Shown here one piece after another: positions 48,001-57,579 of a DNA stretch of 64,000 nt. Location: contig CM055755.1 in assembly GCA_029465975.1 (NCBI GenBank), positions 12,956,738 to 13,020,737 on the forward strand. Direction: 5' to 3'. Origin of the DNA: Dallia pectoralis (taxonomy: Eukaryota > Chordata > Actinopteri > Esociformes > Umbridae). The number at the start of each line of letters is the position of its first letter. Positions within the stretch are counted from its first letter, which is position 1. The position numbers were made by a program, and so were the translations under genes. The notes beneath the pieces were generated by a model that had not been told where the DNA came from, did no database searches, and saw nothing but the letters and a program-made list of their open reading frames with translations.

Positions 48001-51000
48001 ATCCAGTAATAATGACTTTAACTGTCACGAATCTCTTAGTGGTGTAGTGCAGGATGAAGCCAAGTGCAAAGCCAGAGTTACCGTTTGTGGTATTTATTTT
48101 GAAAACAAACAAATACGTAGCAACAAACGGAAATCTAAATAGCAGCTTACAAAATACATCAAACAACACTCACCTACATTACCTGTAGGTAAAGTGAAAA
48201 GGTAAATGCTTAACTTAAATACCTGACTTATTAAAAACCCAAACCTGGTGTGTGTAATCAAAACAACCCAAACAAAACTACACAGGTGGCCCCCCGGAGT
48301 GGTCGTCACTCGTAACATTCAACTTTAGGAATGTCTTTCATATAGTTTTACCTGTACAGTTTTTAGTGTGCGGTCAGCATACAGCACCCCAGCACTCATA
48401 TCCACCAGGGCTTCATGACCTGGGGTCAGGTTAACATTTGGGATGTGTTGGCTGAACTCCTTCCTCTGCAGGGTCATCATAGGAATCTTATTCCTTTGTA
48501 GCGTAGATTTGATGGCAGGGAAAGACACCCCCCGTTCCGGACCCATCACTAGAAGACCTGTACGTCTGGGAGAGGAGAACATTATATGTTTGGGCTCATT
48601 GTCTGGTGGAAACGTCTATCCACGGCCAAATCCCAGTCTCCTAGAAAAAGCACCAAGATGTTGTGCTAAGCTGCCTGTCTCTACTGCCTCCTCTCCATCG
48701 GCAGACTTCTGCATTCATCACCACCGGCCTTCTAGCAATCCCACTCCATTGCTCATCATTCCCTTTGTTTTATCTGGTCTTGTCAACCCACACACCTGGT
48801 TCCCATCCTATCATCAGTACAGTATGTATTCAATCTGCTTGCCCCTGGTCTTTATCTGTTATTGTTCTGTGTTACGTGTGGGCAGACCTCAGAAAGTGAT
48901 CATTACAGTCTTTGTTGATTACTCAAACAGCCGACTGTGGCTAAATTAAAGCATTAAAACTGAATTCTGCAGCTTGCTCCGTTTCTCTTGCTCTCATAAC
49001 ACTACCCTGGTAATAGTGGAATTAATTATGCCTTTGATTTTAACACGAGCCCCTGGACAATGCAGTAGTGGCTTTGGGACAGGCCTGCTAATGTCTTTAA
49101 GTGGTCCGGCCAGAGGCCAAACTTGTACCATTCAAACATTTCTGGAGGTAACTGAAAATGGCAGTTTAGCAATACGCTTCATCCAACCTAACAGAGCTTG
49201 AGAAATATTGCAGAGAAGAATTTGAAAAAATGACCCAAATACAGGTGTGCCAAGCTTGTAGCGTCAGACCCAAGAAGACCAGAGGCTGTAATCATCACCA
49301 AAGTACTGAGTGAAGGGGTCTGAAAATGTGTGTACTGTAACTGTGATATTTCTGTTTATATATTTCTAAACTACTGTTCAAAAGTTTGGGCTCACTTAGA
49401 AATGTCCTTTTGGTTTATAAAAGAAAGGCTAATTTATTTCTAAAATTATAGCAAATTGATCAGAAATACAGTGCAGACATGGTTAATGTCGTAAATAACT
49501 ATTGTAGCTGGGAATGGCTGATAATTAATGGAATATCATCTCCTACGTCAACTCCTCCCACCCAAAGTGCCTGCCGTAATACTTAATGACAAACTTAACA
49601 AAAACACTTGGCGCAAACATTAGCATTAAACACAAAACCAGTGGAAATGTTGCTTAAATGGCCTGTAGACGAAGTGCTTTTGGTGCTTTTTGGACCATCT
49701 CAAAAACCTATCCCCAGGGCTTAGAAACGATAGCATTTCTCAAAAAGATTCACACAGTTATATAGTGTGAACATTTCTCATTGTGCTTATGTTTTCCCAC
49801 CCAAGGACACAGATGGCCTGAGTGTAGGGACCAATCAGTCATCCGCTGTGGATGACTGCTCCAAAGGATGAGATCTAGAGCTACAGTGTGCTTGGGAACA
49901 TAACCTGGATAGCTGGGAGACTGATGATTGATCCTCCAGTCATATGTATACATAATGAACCATTTGTTATGCCGCGGTCTGACACCAAACTATGGCAATG
50001 GTTCATGTAAGTGTTACCTTTGATCCTGCTGTTGTATTTACAAGCACAAGCTCTCCTCACACTCGTGAGGTTTTAGGCCTGGGGTTTATTGAGATTAAAT
50101 TCCTTGTTCCACTCTCGATGGCGGGCAGGGAGTTCTCTGGGGTGAGTTGGTGATGTGAGACATATTGACAAAGTCATCCATCTATAATAGCTTATACAGA
50201 TTCAGTTTTTCCCCTAACACTGTTAGGCCAAACACATTGAACGTAAATCTCAGTGTTCCGCTATAGTATGGAAGCATTTACATTTTCATATAAAGACATG
50301 TGTGTTGGTGGACATAATTCAAATGTTAATGCAGATTGTCACAACCTGATCTGTCTCACCTGGCGTGTGATTGTCTCCACCCCTTTCCACCAGGTGATCC
50401 CCATGTACTGATTGTCCCCTGGGCTTTATATGTCAGCTTTTCCTGTTACCTGTTGCCAGATCGTTTGTCCTGTACACTCGTTTCCAGCGTACCTCCCAGT
50501 GTTTTCCCAGTGACCTGCCTGTGCTTTATTGTCCTTGTGACCAGTTTCCGTCCTGACTACGAACCTGCCTACTCCCGGTAACCGAACCCAGCCTGTCCCC
50601 GACTACGGATCTGCCTAACCCGGTGTACGAACCATTGCCTGTCCCCGACTACGGATCTGCCTATCCCCTTAATAAACTATTGGATTGTTACCTGGTCTCC
50701 GCCTCCGTGTCTGCGCTTGGGTCCTTTACTCTGGTCGTGATAGAACGATCTGGCCATGACGGACCCAGCAGGCATGGAACGTATCCAGAACGCCCTAGCC
50801 ATCCAAGGAGCTACGGTCGGGCGACACGAAGAAGCCCTCCGGTCAATCATGGAGGAGTTGAAACGCCAGAGGGAAGTTCAGGAGCGGGCCAACGAGACCA
50901 TCACAGCCCAGCTCGAGCAACTGGTGTTGACGGCTCCCCGCTCAGAGGTGCCTTCTCCGTCTCCGGATATTCCTCCAGCCGCTCCCGAGTCTGCTAGTCC

Positions 51001-54000
51001 ATCTCGGGAACCGAGGCTACCTCCTCCGGAACGTTTCTCCGGTGAGGAGAGTGGCTGTGGATCCTTTCTCACCCAGTGCTCGTTGATCTTCGAGTTACAG
51101 CCATCCTCCTTTCCCACGGATCGGTCCCGGATAGCCTATCTCATGACTGTAATGTCGGGCAGGGCATTGACTTGGGCTTCCGCGATGTGGGAACAGAGGT
51201 CTCCGGTGTGTGCCCGCCTAGAGGATTTCACGGCCGAGTTAAAACGGGTTTTCGGTCCTCCTGGTTCTGATCGGATCTCATCAAGAGGATTGTTCCGGTT
51301 ACGCCAGGGAACGCGCACTGTTGGGGAGTATTCCATTGAGTTCCGCACGCTGGCTGCAAACAGTAGCTGGTGCCACGTATCTCTGTACGACGCTTTTGCT
51401 CAGGGATTATCGGACGAGATAAAAGACGAGCTCGCTGCCAGGGAGTTGCCAAGGGACATTAATTCTCTCATCGACGTGGCAACGAGAATCGATAACCGAC
51501 TTCGAGAACGGCAGAGTACCCGTAGCCAGGGAGGCACTCGGGCTACTAGTTTTCGTCTTCCTTCGGAGCGTCCCGCGGGGCCATTAGCACCGCTTGAACG
51601 TGGATATCCTTCCGCACTCCACCTTAAGGGACTGAGTGGGGCGGAGGGATCTGACACTGAGCCCATGCAAGTCGGAAGAGCTCGTTTGTCATCCGCTGCT
51701 CGACAACAGAGAGTAGACTCCCGTTGCTGTCTGTACTGTGGTGAAGCTGGCCACTTCATTGCGCATTGTCCGGTAAAAGGACCGGCTCACCAATAAATAC
51801 GGGGTTATTGGTGAGCCCGCTAGCCGCACCCTGGAGGTCCACACCCCGTAGTCATATTCACGCCACCCTCCTGTCAGGAGCTAGATCTCTACCCATCCGG
51901 GTGTTAATTGATTCAGGGGCAGATGAATATTTTATTGACGAGTCACAACTGCAACAATTAAATGTTCCCTGTCTCCCACTACAATCCCCCGTTGAAGCCA
52001 CTGCTTTAGATGGACACTCTATTGGCCGGGTGACCCACATATCCGAACCAGTCACTATGTTAATTTCGGGCAACCACACAGAGAAAGTCCAGTTTCTTCC
52101 TCTGAACTCACCTCAGATTCCTGTCATTCTGGGGCACTCCTGGCTGTGTCGCCACAACCCCCAATTGGATTGGGTCACGGGCTCCATTACGAGGTGGAGT
52201 TCCTACTGCCACAAGCACTGTCTTCAAGCAGCCATACCAACTACCTCTTCTGACCACTCTGTGACCAAAAGGGAGGTGGATCTAACCTCTATACCAGGCG
52301 AATACTGGAGTCTCAAGGAGGTTTTCAACAAGACCGAGCTACATCACTCCCTCCTCATCGGCCCTATGACTGTGCCATTAACCTCCGCCCTGGTACCACG
52401 CCCCCTCGTGGACGATTGTACTCACTGTCAGTTCCCGAGACCAAGGCCATGGAGGACTATATTGAAACGTCCCTCCGAGCCGGCTTAATCCGACCCTCCT
52501 CTTCATCAGCGGGGGCAGGGTTTTTCTTTGTGGCCAAGAAGGACAAGACCCTACGGCCCTGCATTGAATATCGAGGATTGAACGACATCACATTAAAGAA
52601 CCGCTATCCTCTGCCTCTCATCGCATCAGCATTTGAGCCCCTCCAGGGGGCAGTGATGTTCAGCAAACTGGACCTCCGCAACGCGTATCACCTGGTTCGC
52701 ATCAAGGAAGGGGACGAATGGAAGACCGCTTTCAACACCGCCAGTGGGCATTATGAATACCTCGTAATGCCGTTCGGTCTAACCAACGCCCCAGCGGTGT
52801 TCCAAGCCCTGGTTAACGACGTACTCCGGGACATGCTGAACCAGTTCGTTTTTGTTTACTTGGACGACATTCTGATTTTCTCCCGGTCAGTCCAGGAACA
52901 TACGGGCCACGTCAGACGGGTTCTCCAACGGCTGTTGGAGAACCAGCTATTCGTCAAGGCCGAGAAGTGTGAGTTCCATAAGTCCACCGTGCCGTTCTTG
53001 GGGTTTATCGTCTCCGCTGAGGGCATGTGCATGGATCAAGGGAAGGTGCAGGCGGTAGCCGAATGGCCGGTACCTGATTCTAGACTGCAACTTCAGCGTT
53101 TTTTGGGGTTCGCCAATTTCTACAGGCGGTTCATCAGGGACTACAGTACGATGGCGGCGCCTCTTACAGCTCTCACCTCCACTAAAGTTCGTTTTGCATG
53201 GACTCCCTCCGCCGAGCGGGCATTCAATGCCCTCCGACAACACTTCTCCACGGCCCCAGTATTAATTCACCCAGACTCCAAACAACAATTCATTGTAGAG
53301 GTGGATGCCTCAGACGTCGGGGTGGGGGCCGTTCTGTCTCAAAGATCCTTGGTGGACAACAAGGTCCACCCATGTGCGTTCCTGTCACGCCGACTCTCCC
53401 CGGCGGAGGAGAACTATGACATTGGCAACAGAGAACTCTTGGCAGTTAAGGTCGCCCTCGAGGAGTGGAGGCACTGGCTTGAGGGAGCCGAACAGCCGTT
53501 CTTGGTCTGGACGGACCACAAGAACCTGGAGTACCTGCGGACTGCCAAGAGGCTGAACGCACGACAGGCACGGTGGGCTCTGCTTTTTGGAAGGTTCCAG
53601 TTCACCTTAGCTTATCGACCCGGGTCTAAGAACATCAAGCCAGATGCCCTCTCCCGGGTGTTCAGTCCTGCCGCGGTTTCCAATGAACCGGAAACCATCT
53701 TGCCTGCCTCCTGCCTGACCACAACACTGACCTGGGAGGTGGAGGCCACTGTCCGCCGCCTCCAAGCCACCCAGCCCGACCCAGGAGGAGGTCCGCCCGG
53801 CCGCATGTTTGTGCCCGACCAGGCCCGCGCAGCAGTATTGGCGTGGGGTCACGATTCCAATCTTGCCTGTCATCCAGGGGCACGTAGGACGTTGGAGTTT
53901 ATCCGTCGGCAGTTCTAGTGGCCCGCCATGGGGAAGGACGTCCCAGAGTTCGTGTCAGCGTGCATGGTATGCGCACAGAATAAGACGCCACGGCACACAC

Positions 54001-57000
54001 CCTCCGGTCTACTGCAACCCCTACCAGTTCCTCGACGGCCTTGGTCCCACGTATCATTGGACTTTGTCACTGGCCTCCCTGTATCTGAAGGCAACACCAC
54101 CATCCTCACGGTGGTTGACCGCTTCTCCAAGGCCGTCCGGGCCATACCCTTGCCCAAGCTCCCATCTGCTAAAGAGACAGCAGTCCTCATGTTGGAACAT
54201 GTCTTCCGGACCCACGGCCTACCCACGGATCTGGTGTCGGATCGAGGCCCGCAGTTCACCTCTGGGTTCTGGAGGGCGTTCTGCACCCTAATAGGGGCCA
54301 CAGTCAGTTTATCCTCGGGCTTCCACCCTCAATCCAATGGGCAAACTGAACGGGTGAACCAGGACCTGGAGACAACGTTACGCTGCATGGTCTCCCACAA
54401 CCCTACTACCTGGTCCAAGCCTTTGATGTGGGTGGAGTATGCCCACATCTCCCTGCCAAGCTCTGCCACGGGAATGTCCCCCTTCCAATGTTCCCTGGGG
54501 TATCAACCCCCACTGTTCCCAAACCAAGAACCTGAGGTGGAGGTCCCATCGGCCCAGGCATTTGTCAGACGGTGCCGACAGACCTGGGAGAAGGACCAAC
54601 ACCCGGTATCAACAACAGGCTGACCGCCGCCGGACACCGGCTCCCCGTTATCGGGCTGGACAGATGGTGTGGCTATCCACTCGGGATCTCCCGTTAAAAG
54701 TGGAGTCTCGGAAACTGGCTCAACGCTTCATTGGGCCTTTCCAGATTGGCCAGGTGGTCAACTCTGTGGCGGTTTGCCTCCGACTACCCTCCTCCCTTCG
54801 TGTCCACCCCACATTTCATGTGTCCCGTATCAAGCCTGTGGTTAACTCTCCTTTGTCTTCTGTCCCCAGGGCTCCCCCTCGGCCACGGATGATTGATGGT
54901 CATCCGGCCTTCACTGTGCGCCGTCTCCTGAAGGTTCGACCGCGGGGCAGGGGATTCCAGTACCTGGTGGACTGGGAGGGCTATGGTCCAGAGGAACGCT
55001 CATGGGTAGCGCAGGGAAACATCTTGGACCCGGCCCTCATCGCCGACTTCCGTCGGCGGTACCCCAGTCTGCCAGGTAGGCGCCCGGGTCGACCGCCAGG
55101 TGGCGGCCATAGGGAGGGGGGTCCTGTCACAACCTGATCTGTCTCACCTGGCGTGTCATTGTCTCCACCCCTTTCCACCAGGTGATCCCCATGTACTGAT
55201 TGTCCCCTGGGCTTTATATGTCAGCTTTTCCTGTTACCTGTTGCCAGATCGTTTGTCCTGTACACTCGTTTCCAGCGTACCTCCCAGTGTTTTCCCAGTG
55301 ACCTGCCTGTGCTTTATCGTCCTTGTGACCAGTTTCCGTCCTGACTACGAACCTGCCTACTCCCGGTAACCGAACCCAGCCTGTCCCCGACTACGGATCT
55401 GCCTAACCCGGTGTACGAACCATTGCCTGTCCCCGACTACGGATCTGCCTATCCCCTTAATAAACTATTGGATTGTTACCTGGTCTCCGCCTCCGTGTCT
55501 GCGCTTGGGTCCTTTACTCTGGTCGTGATACAGATGTAAAAACGGATAAACAGCGCCACCATTTGCAAATACATTCTTATGCTCTAACTAGGGATGGGCA
55601 GTGAGACCTATTAAGGAAACGGTTCCATATTTTATTAAAACCCAAAATCAATAAGGTCCAAGCTTATCGATACAGCTATCGATACCACTGGTGTAATGTG
55701 ACGTTATGACTAGAGAGACAACAGTAACTTCATTTAAATCAAATCACCACATTAATTGTCTAATATAGCTATTGAATTCAATAGCCAGCCAACCACCTTA
55801 AACATAAACCAATAATTTAATCGACTCATGCCCTCATTTGCTACATTTCTATTCCATTGTTTGGTGCTAAGCGGTCAAGGGCTTGGCTGCATTTAATTAA
55901 AGCCAAAGATAAGGAGGAACCGGAATGTCATTCATGTTCAAACTTAATTCTTGCAATGGGGGAACAACACCAATGAAAGCACCTCAAATTTTGTAGAAAT
56001 TTAATTGCTGTGCCATTGACTATCTTCGAGTGAAAACGCTGCCGACTCTGGCTGCCGACTACTAATGTTAATGATAGCCACCTTGTTTCACCCCTAAAAA
56101 ATGCTACTCTATCAGAAACCCTTTAACTGCTCTTGTTTTCCGAAATCCCAATTGACAAACGAGGAGCGAAGGCGTCTGACCTCTTCAAATGTATAATAAC
56201 AGGAAACGGATAACCACTAATAAAATGTTTCTCTATTATTATGCAAAATATAATGTAACGGTGGCCAGGGAGTACACGGACCCATGACAATCATCCTCTT
56301 CAACCCAAGGTAAGCATGGTGAGCACACCCTAAATTCATAGTGTCCATTGTTGACAATAATAAACCAGGGCCTCTACAGTGCAGCCTGCCCTCACTGTTA
56401 AGAACAGCTGTCGATTTTATATTTTTTGTTGTTATGTAAAGCATAATATTTACATTTTGCTGCTGATATATAATTTTAGAGTTGTCATAGTTCATAGTTC
56501 ACGTTGAATCTTCAATATGATCTGAGCAACCTAACGTTCCACTACTAGGCCTGGAGTTGCTATGGTACCTTATAAGGTACGAATACGGTTCGGCTCTATA
56601 TGGTCCCGCCTTCAGGGGATGATTGACAGGTTGGTAGGACAATGAAATGCTTTCCCAAATTACATTTTCATGTTGGTCATTTAGTCCTTAAAAATGCGCT
56701 AGAGCATGACAATCCAATTGCAAAGTGCGGCGCTGTTTATCCCTTTTAACATTTAGATGTAAATGAAGTCAACCAACACACACGTTTTTAGTCGAAAATG
56801 ATTGTCATTTGTCCCCTAAAAAGCGAGCATTCCTTGAAAATGTGAATGCTTTTTTTTAATATAATTTTAATATAGTCCGCTATGCTTCCATACTATAGGG
56901 CTTTTATAATGTGCTATTTTACACAGTTGTCCCCATACAGAAACAGAGCTGATGTGTGTATAACATTCACCTGTATAGTTTCACATTGGCCTCTTTCTCC

Positions 57001-57579
57001 AGTTGAAACCAGAGCTGATAGCATTCCTCCATCATCTGGGTGTAGTAATCTTGCTCGTAGGCTTTCCGGATAACTCGTGTTTGGCCATGTGAGCTGCCAC
57101 GAGAGTGAGGGAGGACAAACTAATGGAGACATTCACAAAGAGAGGTGCCATTTTTACGTCGACGTAGAAACTTGCAACAGTTGAGTAACTAAGTGTGTAC
57201 CAGTTCAAAGTGGCAAACATGAAATAGAAACCGCCACTGACAGCAGTCGGCACATAGTAAATATAGGCTACTCGTATTCGGAACAACCTGGAGCAGTAGT
57301 ACAGGAGCACAGTAGTACAGGAGCACAGTAGTACAGGAGCACAGTAGTACAGTAGTACAGGAGTACAGTAGTACTGTAGTACAGGAGCACAGTAGTACAG
57401 TAGTACAGGAGCACAATAGTACAGTAGTACAGGAGCACAATAGTACAGCTGTTACTAAAAATGGCACAAACCTGTTCCAGTAGAATTGTTCTCCTGTTTT
57501 TTTTCGCCAGGTTGTAAGCAGTGAAAGAGCCATGAACCCCGGCTCCTATCACTATACAATCATAGTCTTGGGATGACAT
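39175..57579 (-). CDS. pipox: PIPOX, peroxisomal sarcosine / L-pipecolate oxidase (8 exons, complete)
   Basis: This flavin enzyme oxidises sarcosine, L-pipecolate and related N-methyl or cyclic amino acids with O2 to give H2O2, in peroxisomes (family knowledge). Exons on the - strand: 57579-57472, 57119-56971, 48565-48352, 46472-46290, 45020-44868, 44318-44169, 42063-41988, 39305-39175. Phases fit at every joint and the total is 1164 nt, 387 residues (human about 390). Visible marks are the FAD-binding GAGVHG at residues 12-17, SRGSSHGQTR early on, ITAGPW in the middle, the expected covalent-FAD cysteine (Cys316) in ESCMYT, and a late NIVIGAGFSGHGFK. The last three residues are SAL, an atypical peroxisomal signal. 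Intron 4 starts with GC. Intron 2 carries the gypsy element. Confidence 0.95.
39600..40826. repeat. 44-bp minisatellite with TATAAATAA (PIPOX intron 7)
   Basis: About 28 units contain CAGTGGGCCTCTATAAATAA and TGTGTGTCTGGCCCGACACC. One disturbed unit lies near 40630-40670. It begins 295 bp after PIPOX exon 8 on the + axis. Confidence 0.95.
40827..41987. other. PIPOX intron 7, unique part
   Basis: No repeat or exon recognised between the 44-bp array and exon 7. Confidence 0.5.
41988..42063 (-). CDS. pipox: PIPOX exon 7
   Basis: The exon is 76 nt, phase 0 to 1, between cttttgcag and gtgctg. It encodes VTPDHHFVLDNHPTHSNIVI, then GAGFS and a split Gly codon. Confidence 0.93.
42540..43186 (+). 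mobile_element. internally deleted Tc1-type transposon
   Basis: The element is 647 bp, starts CAGTGCCTTGCAAAAGTATT, ends in the inverse, and is flanked by TA on both sides. The terminal inverted repeats are about 105 bp and nearly perfect. From 42932 a frame encodes about 50 residues of transposase N-terminus, with a helix-turn-helix (FGYKTISQALNIPRSTVQ). It then jumps straight into the right inverted repeat, so the catalytic DDE part is deleted. It lies in PIPOX intron 6. Confidence 0.9.
42932..43085 (+). pseudogene. Tc1 transposase N-terminal remnant
   Basis: The frame starts MKNKEHTRQVRDTVVDKF and continues through the DNA-binding helix-turn-helix to about LKWKEYQT. Beyond this the reading frame is in the terminal repeat. 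No catalytic residues are present. Confidence 0.8.
43189..43325. repeat. dispersed-repeat-like stretch
   Basis: CTTTTATCCAAAGCGCTTTA and CATTCACCCATTCATTC-type motifs recur in many fish genomes in my experience. It links the Tc1 element to the PIPOX intron 6 minisatellite. Class unknown. Confidence 0.35.
43330..44175. repeat. 28-35-bp minisatellite overlapping PIPOX exon 6 donor
   Basis: About 20 units of ATTAATACTCACTGTGTACATG with GCAGAG or TAGATGTGATTG spacers. The final unit is the real end of exon 6 plus its donor (on the - strand TACACA|GTGAGTATTAAT). Confidence 0.93.
44169..44318 (-). CDS. pipox: PIPOX exon 6 (flavin cysteine)
   Basis: The exon has 50 codons, phase 0 to 0, between tttggaag and gtgagt. 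It includes TDPDERD and ends AIVESCMYT. The Cys, residue 316 of the model, sits where MSOX-family enzymes bind FAD covalently. The exon end and donor are the source motif of the adjacent minisatellite. Confidence 0.94.
44868..45020 (-). CDS. pipox: PIPOX exon 5
   Basis: The exon has 51 codons, phase 0 to 0, between tttacaag and gtgggt. It begins VLKINVCYWREKVPGFY and ends DIYGLPSNEYPGLMK. Confidence 0.93.
45060..45140. repeat. CAGA microsatellite
   Basis: Tandem CAGA/GACA copies, then degenerate CAGACAG. PIPOX intron 4, 40 bp from exon 5. Confidence 0.85.
45141..46289. other. PIPOX intron 4, unique part
   Basis: A CCACCCCCTCC repeat lies near 45270-45295 and a CGCGCGC spot near 45430. No gene seen. 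Confidence 0.5.
46290..46472 (-). CDS. pipox: PIPOX exon 4
   Basis: The exon has 61 codons, phase 0 to 0, from the acceptor cacaaccag. It contains KLGGVIKDGQKVIDITPG and AKSLVITAGPWANTLL and ends LQLPLQ. The donor reads CAG|gcaagc, so this would be a GC-AG intron. The next exon starts exactly where homologous residues resume. Confidence 0.92.
46473..48022. other. PIPOX intron 3, unique part
   Basis: AT-rich. A stretch near 46940-46970 (AACCAAAGGTTGCTGGTTC) faintly resembles a tRNA-SINE head, but too weakly to call. Confidence 0.45.
48023..48317 (-). mobile_element. solo LTR in PIPOX intron 3
   Basis: On the - strand this 295-bp segment begins TGTTACGAG and ends TTCGTGACA, with TATTTAAG and AATAAA placed as in an LTR. 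The flanks TTTAAC and TTCAAC look like a target duplication with one change. It lies 34 bp after the exon 3 donor, in the same direction as PIPOX, so its AATAAA is in sense. Confidence 0.65.
48352..48565 (-). CDS. pipox: PIPOX exon 3
   Basis: The exon is 214 nt, phase 2 to 0, between ctcccag and gtaaaa. It contains RTGLLVMGPERG, HIPNVNLTPGHEALVDMSAG and VLYADRTLKTVQ, all equivalents of mammalian PIPOX segments. Confidence 0.93.
48690..48995 (+). mobile_element. fragment resembling a fish LTR
   Basis: The stretch from TTCATCACCACCGGCC to TCATAACAC looks like an LTR of a repeat family I have seen in salmonid-type genomes, with an ACACACCTGGTTCCCAT segment. No matching partner or target duplication was found. 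Edges are approximate. Confidence 0.4.
49371..49545 (+). mobile_element. short left-end fragment of the same Tc1 family
   Basis: It starts CTACTGTTCAAAAGTTTGGG and keeps AACTATTGTAGCTGG before breaking off. PIPOX intron 2. Confidence 0.65.
49546..50331. other. PIPOX intron 2, left of gypsy element
   Basis: No feature recognised. The frames are short. Confidence 0.5.
50332..50336. repeat. target-site duplication CAGAT, left
   Basis: CAGAT directly precedes the 5' LTR and is repeated at 55531-55535 directly after the 3' LTR. Five bp is usual for Ty3/gypsy integrases. Confidence 0.9.
50337..50742 (+). repeat. 5' LTR of the gypsy element
   Basis: The LTR is 406 bp, beginning TGTCAC and ending GTGATA. 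A TATA-like TTTATAT is at 50425-50431 and a poly(A) signal AATAAA is at about 50670. It aligns to the 3' LTR without indels at an offset of 4788 bp. Confidence 0.95.
50744..50754 (+). promoter_or_regulatory. predicted self-priming primer-binding site
   Basis: The 11 nt AACGATCTGGC lie one base after the 5' LTR and are the exact reverse complement of GCCAGATCGTT at 50455-50465, about 28 bp after the TATA-like box, where transcription should start. This matches the Tf1/sushi mode, in which the RNA 5' end folds back to prime. The gag start is only 13 bp from the LTR, which leaves no room for a normal 18-nt tRNA site before gag. Confidence 0.7.
50756..51796 (+). CDS. gag: gag of the gypsy element (capsid and CCHC nucleocapsid)
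   Basis: The open frame encodes 346 residues. The N-terminus (about 1-60) is a Glu/Gln-rich helical stretch, then a Pro/Ser linker, then the retrotransposon gag (capsid) domain at about residues 85-240, with PERFSGEE at its start. A single CCHC zinc knuckle (C325, C328, H333, C338) lies near the end. The protein would form the particle shell and bind the RNA. The frame appears intact, and the stop TAA overlaps the start of the pol frame, which lies at -1 relative to gag. Confidence 0.88.
   Translation: MTDPAGMERIQNALAIQGATVGRHEEALRSIMEELKRQREVQERANETITAQLEQLVLTAPRSEVPSPSPDIPPAAPESASPSREPRLPPPERFSGEESGCGSFLTQCSLIFELQPSSFPTDRSRIAYLMTVMSGRALTWASAMWEQRSPVCARLEDFTAELKRVFGPPGSDRISSRGLFRLRQGTRTVGEYSIEFRTLAANSSWCHVSLYDAFAQGLSDEIKDELAARELPRDINSLIDVATRIDNRLRERQSTRSQGGTRATSFRLPSERPAGPLAPLERGYPSALHLKGLSGAEGSDTEPMQVGRARLSSAARQQRVDSRCCLYCGEAGHFIAHCPVKGPAHQ
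51797..55137 (+). pseudogene. pol: pol of the gypsy element (protease, RT, RNase H, integrase, chromodomain), broken
   Basis: The aspartic protease motif IDSGAD is at about 51910. RT has KLDLRNAYHLVRI and the catalytic YLDD, followed by RNase H with VDASD, NRELLA and WTDHKN. Integrase has an HHCC zinc-binding region near 53860-53990, the core acidic residues in LDFVTG, SDRGPQF and NGQTE, then a chromodomain (FQYLVDWEGYG) near 54950. Three breaks are seen: a frame change of one base near 52350 between PR and RT, an in-frame TAG at 53916-53918 replacing the usual Trp, and a small deletion with frame change near 54590-54610. The last frame ends at 55137, inside the 3' LTR. Confidence 0.9.
55125..55530 (+). 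repeat. 3' LTR of the gypsy element
   Basis: The LTR is 406 bp. Differences from the 5' copy are GTGTGATT against GTGTCATT near the start and TTTATTG against TTTATCG near the middle. It supplies the last codons and the stop of the pol frame. Confidence 0.95.
55531..55535. repeat. target-site duplication CAGAT, right
   Basis: This is the right-hand copy of the 5-bp duplication. Joining the flanks restores the continuous intron sequence of PIPOX. Confidence 0.9.
55536..56970. other. PIPOX intron 2, right of gypsy element
   Basis: A stretch with CTTATCGATACAGCTATCGATACC-like inverted halves near 55660-55690 may belong to a dispersed repeat. The rest is AT-rich with no feature. Confidence 0.4.
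56971..57119 (-). CDS. pipox: PIPOX exon 2
   Basis: The exon is 149 nt, phase 0 to 2, between ccattag and gtgaat. It begins FVLPHSRGSSHGQTRVIRKA, the conserved region after the first beta-alpha-beta unit, and ends LEKEANVKLY plus a split Arg codon. Confidence 0.93.
57294..57449. repeat. 15-bp repeat AGTAGTACAGGAGCAC (PIPOX intron 1)
   Basis: About ten copies alternate with shorter AGTAGTACAGTAG units, 22 bp past the exon 1 donor. Confidence 0.9.
57472..57579 (-). CDS. pipox: PIPOX exon 1 (start, FAD-binding loop)
   Basis: The exon has 36 codons from ATG at 57579-57577, which has A at -3. It encodes MSSQDYDCIVIGAGVHGSFT through ILLEQ before the donor gtttgt. An upstream in-frame ATG at 57609-57607 would add ten residues, but the start used here aligns with known family members. 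The GxGxxG motif is GAGVHG. Confidence 0.93.

Larger units (their letters stand above)
50337..55530 (+). mobile_element. Ty3/gypsy chromovirus LTR retrotransposon (Tf1/sushi type), near complete
   Basis: The element is 5194 bp with LTRs at 50337-50742 and 55125-55530 that differ at only two positions that I see, flanked by the 5-bp repeat CAGAT (50332-50336, 55531-55535). The internal order is gag, protease, reverse transcriptase, RNase H, integrase, chromodomain, as in Ty3/gypsy chromoviruses. There is no envelope gene. A purine tract at 55111-55121 precedes the 3' LTR. It lies antisense in PIPOX intron 2. Pol is broken by two frame breaks and one stop, so this copy cannot make a full Pol, although the near-identical LTRs mean a recent insertion. 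Confidence 0.95.

Noticed and set aside
48443..48949. 168-codon + strand frame
   Set aside because: It is the antisense of PIPOX exon 3 run into an LTR-like fragment.
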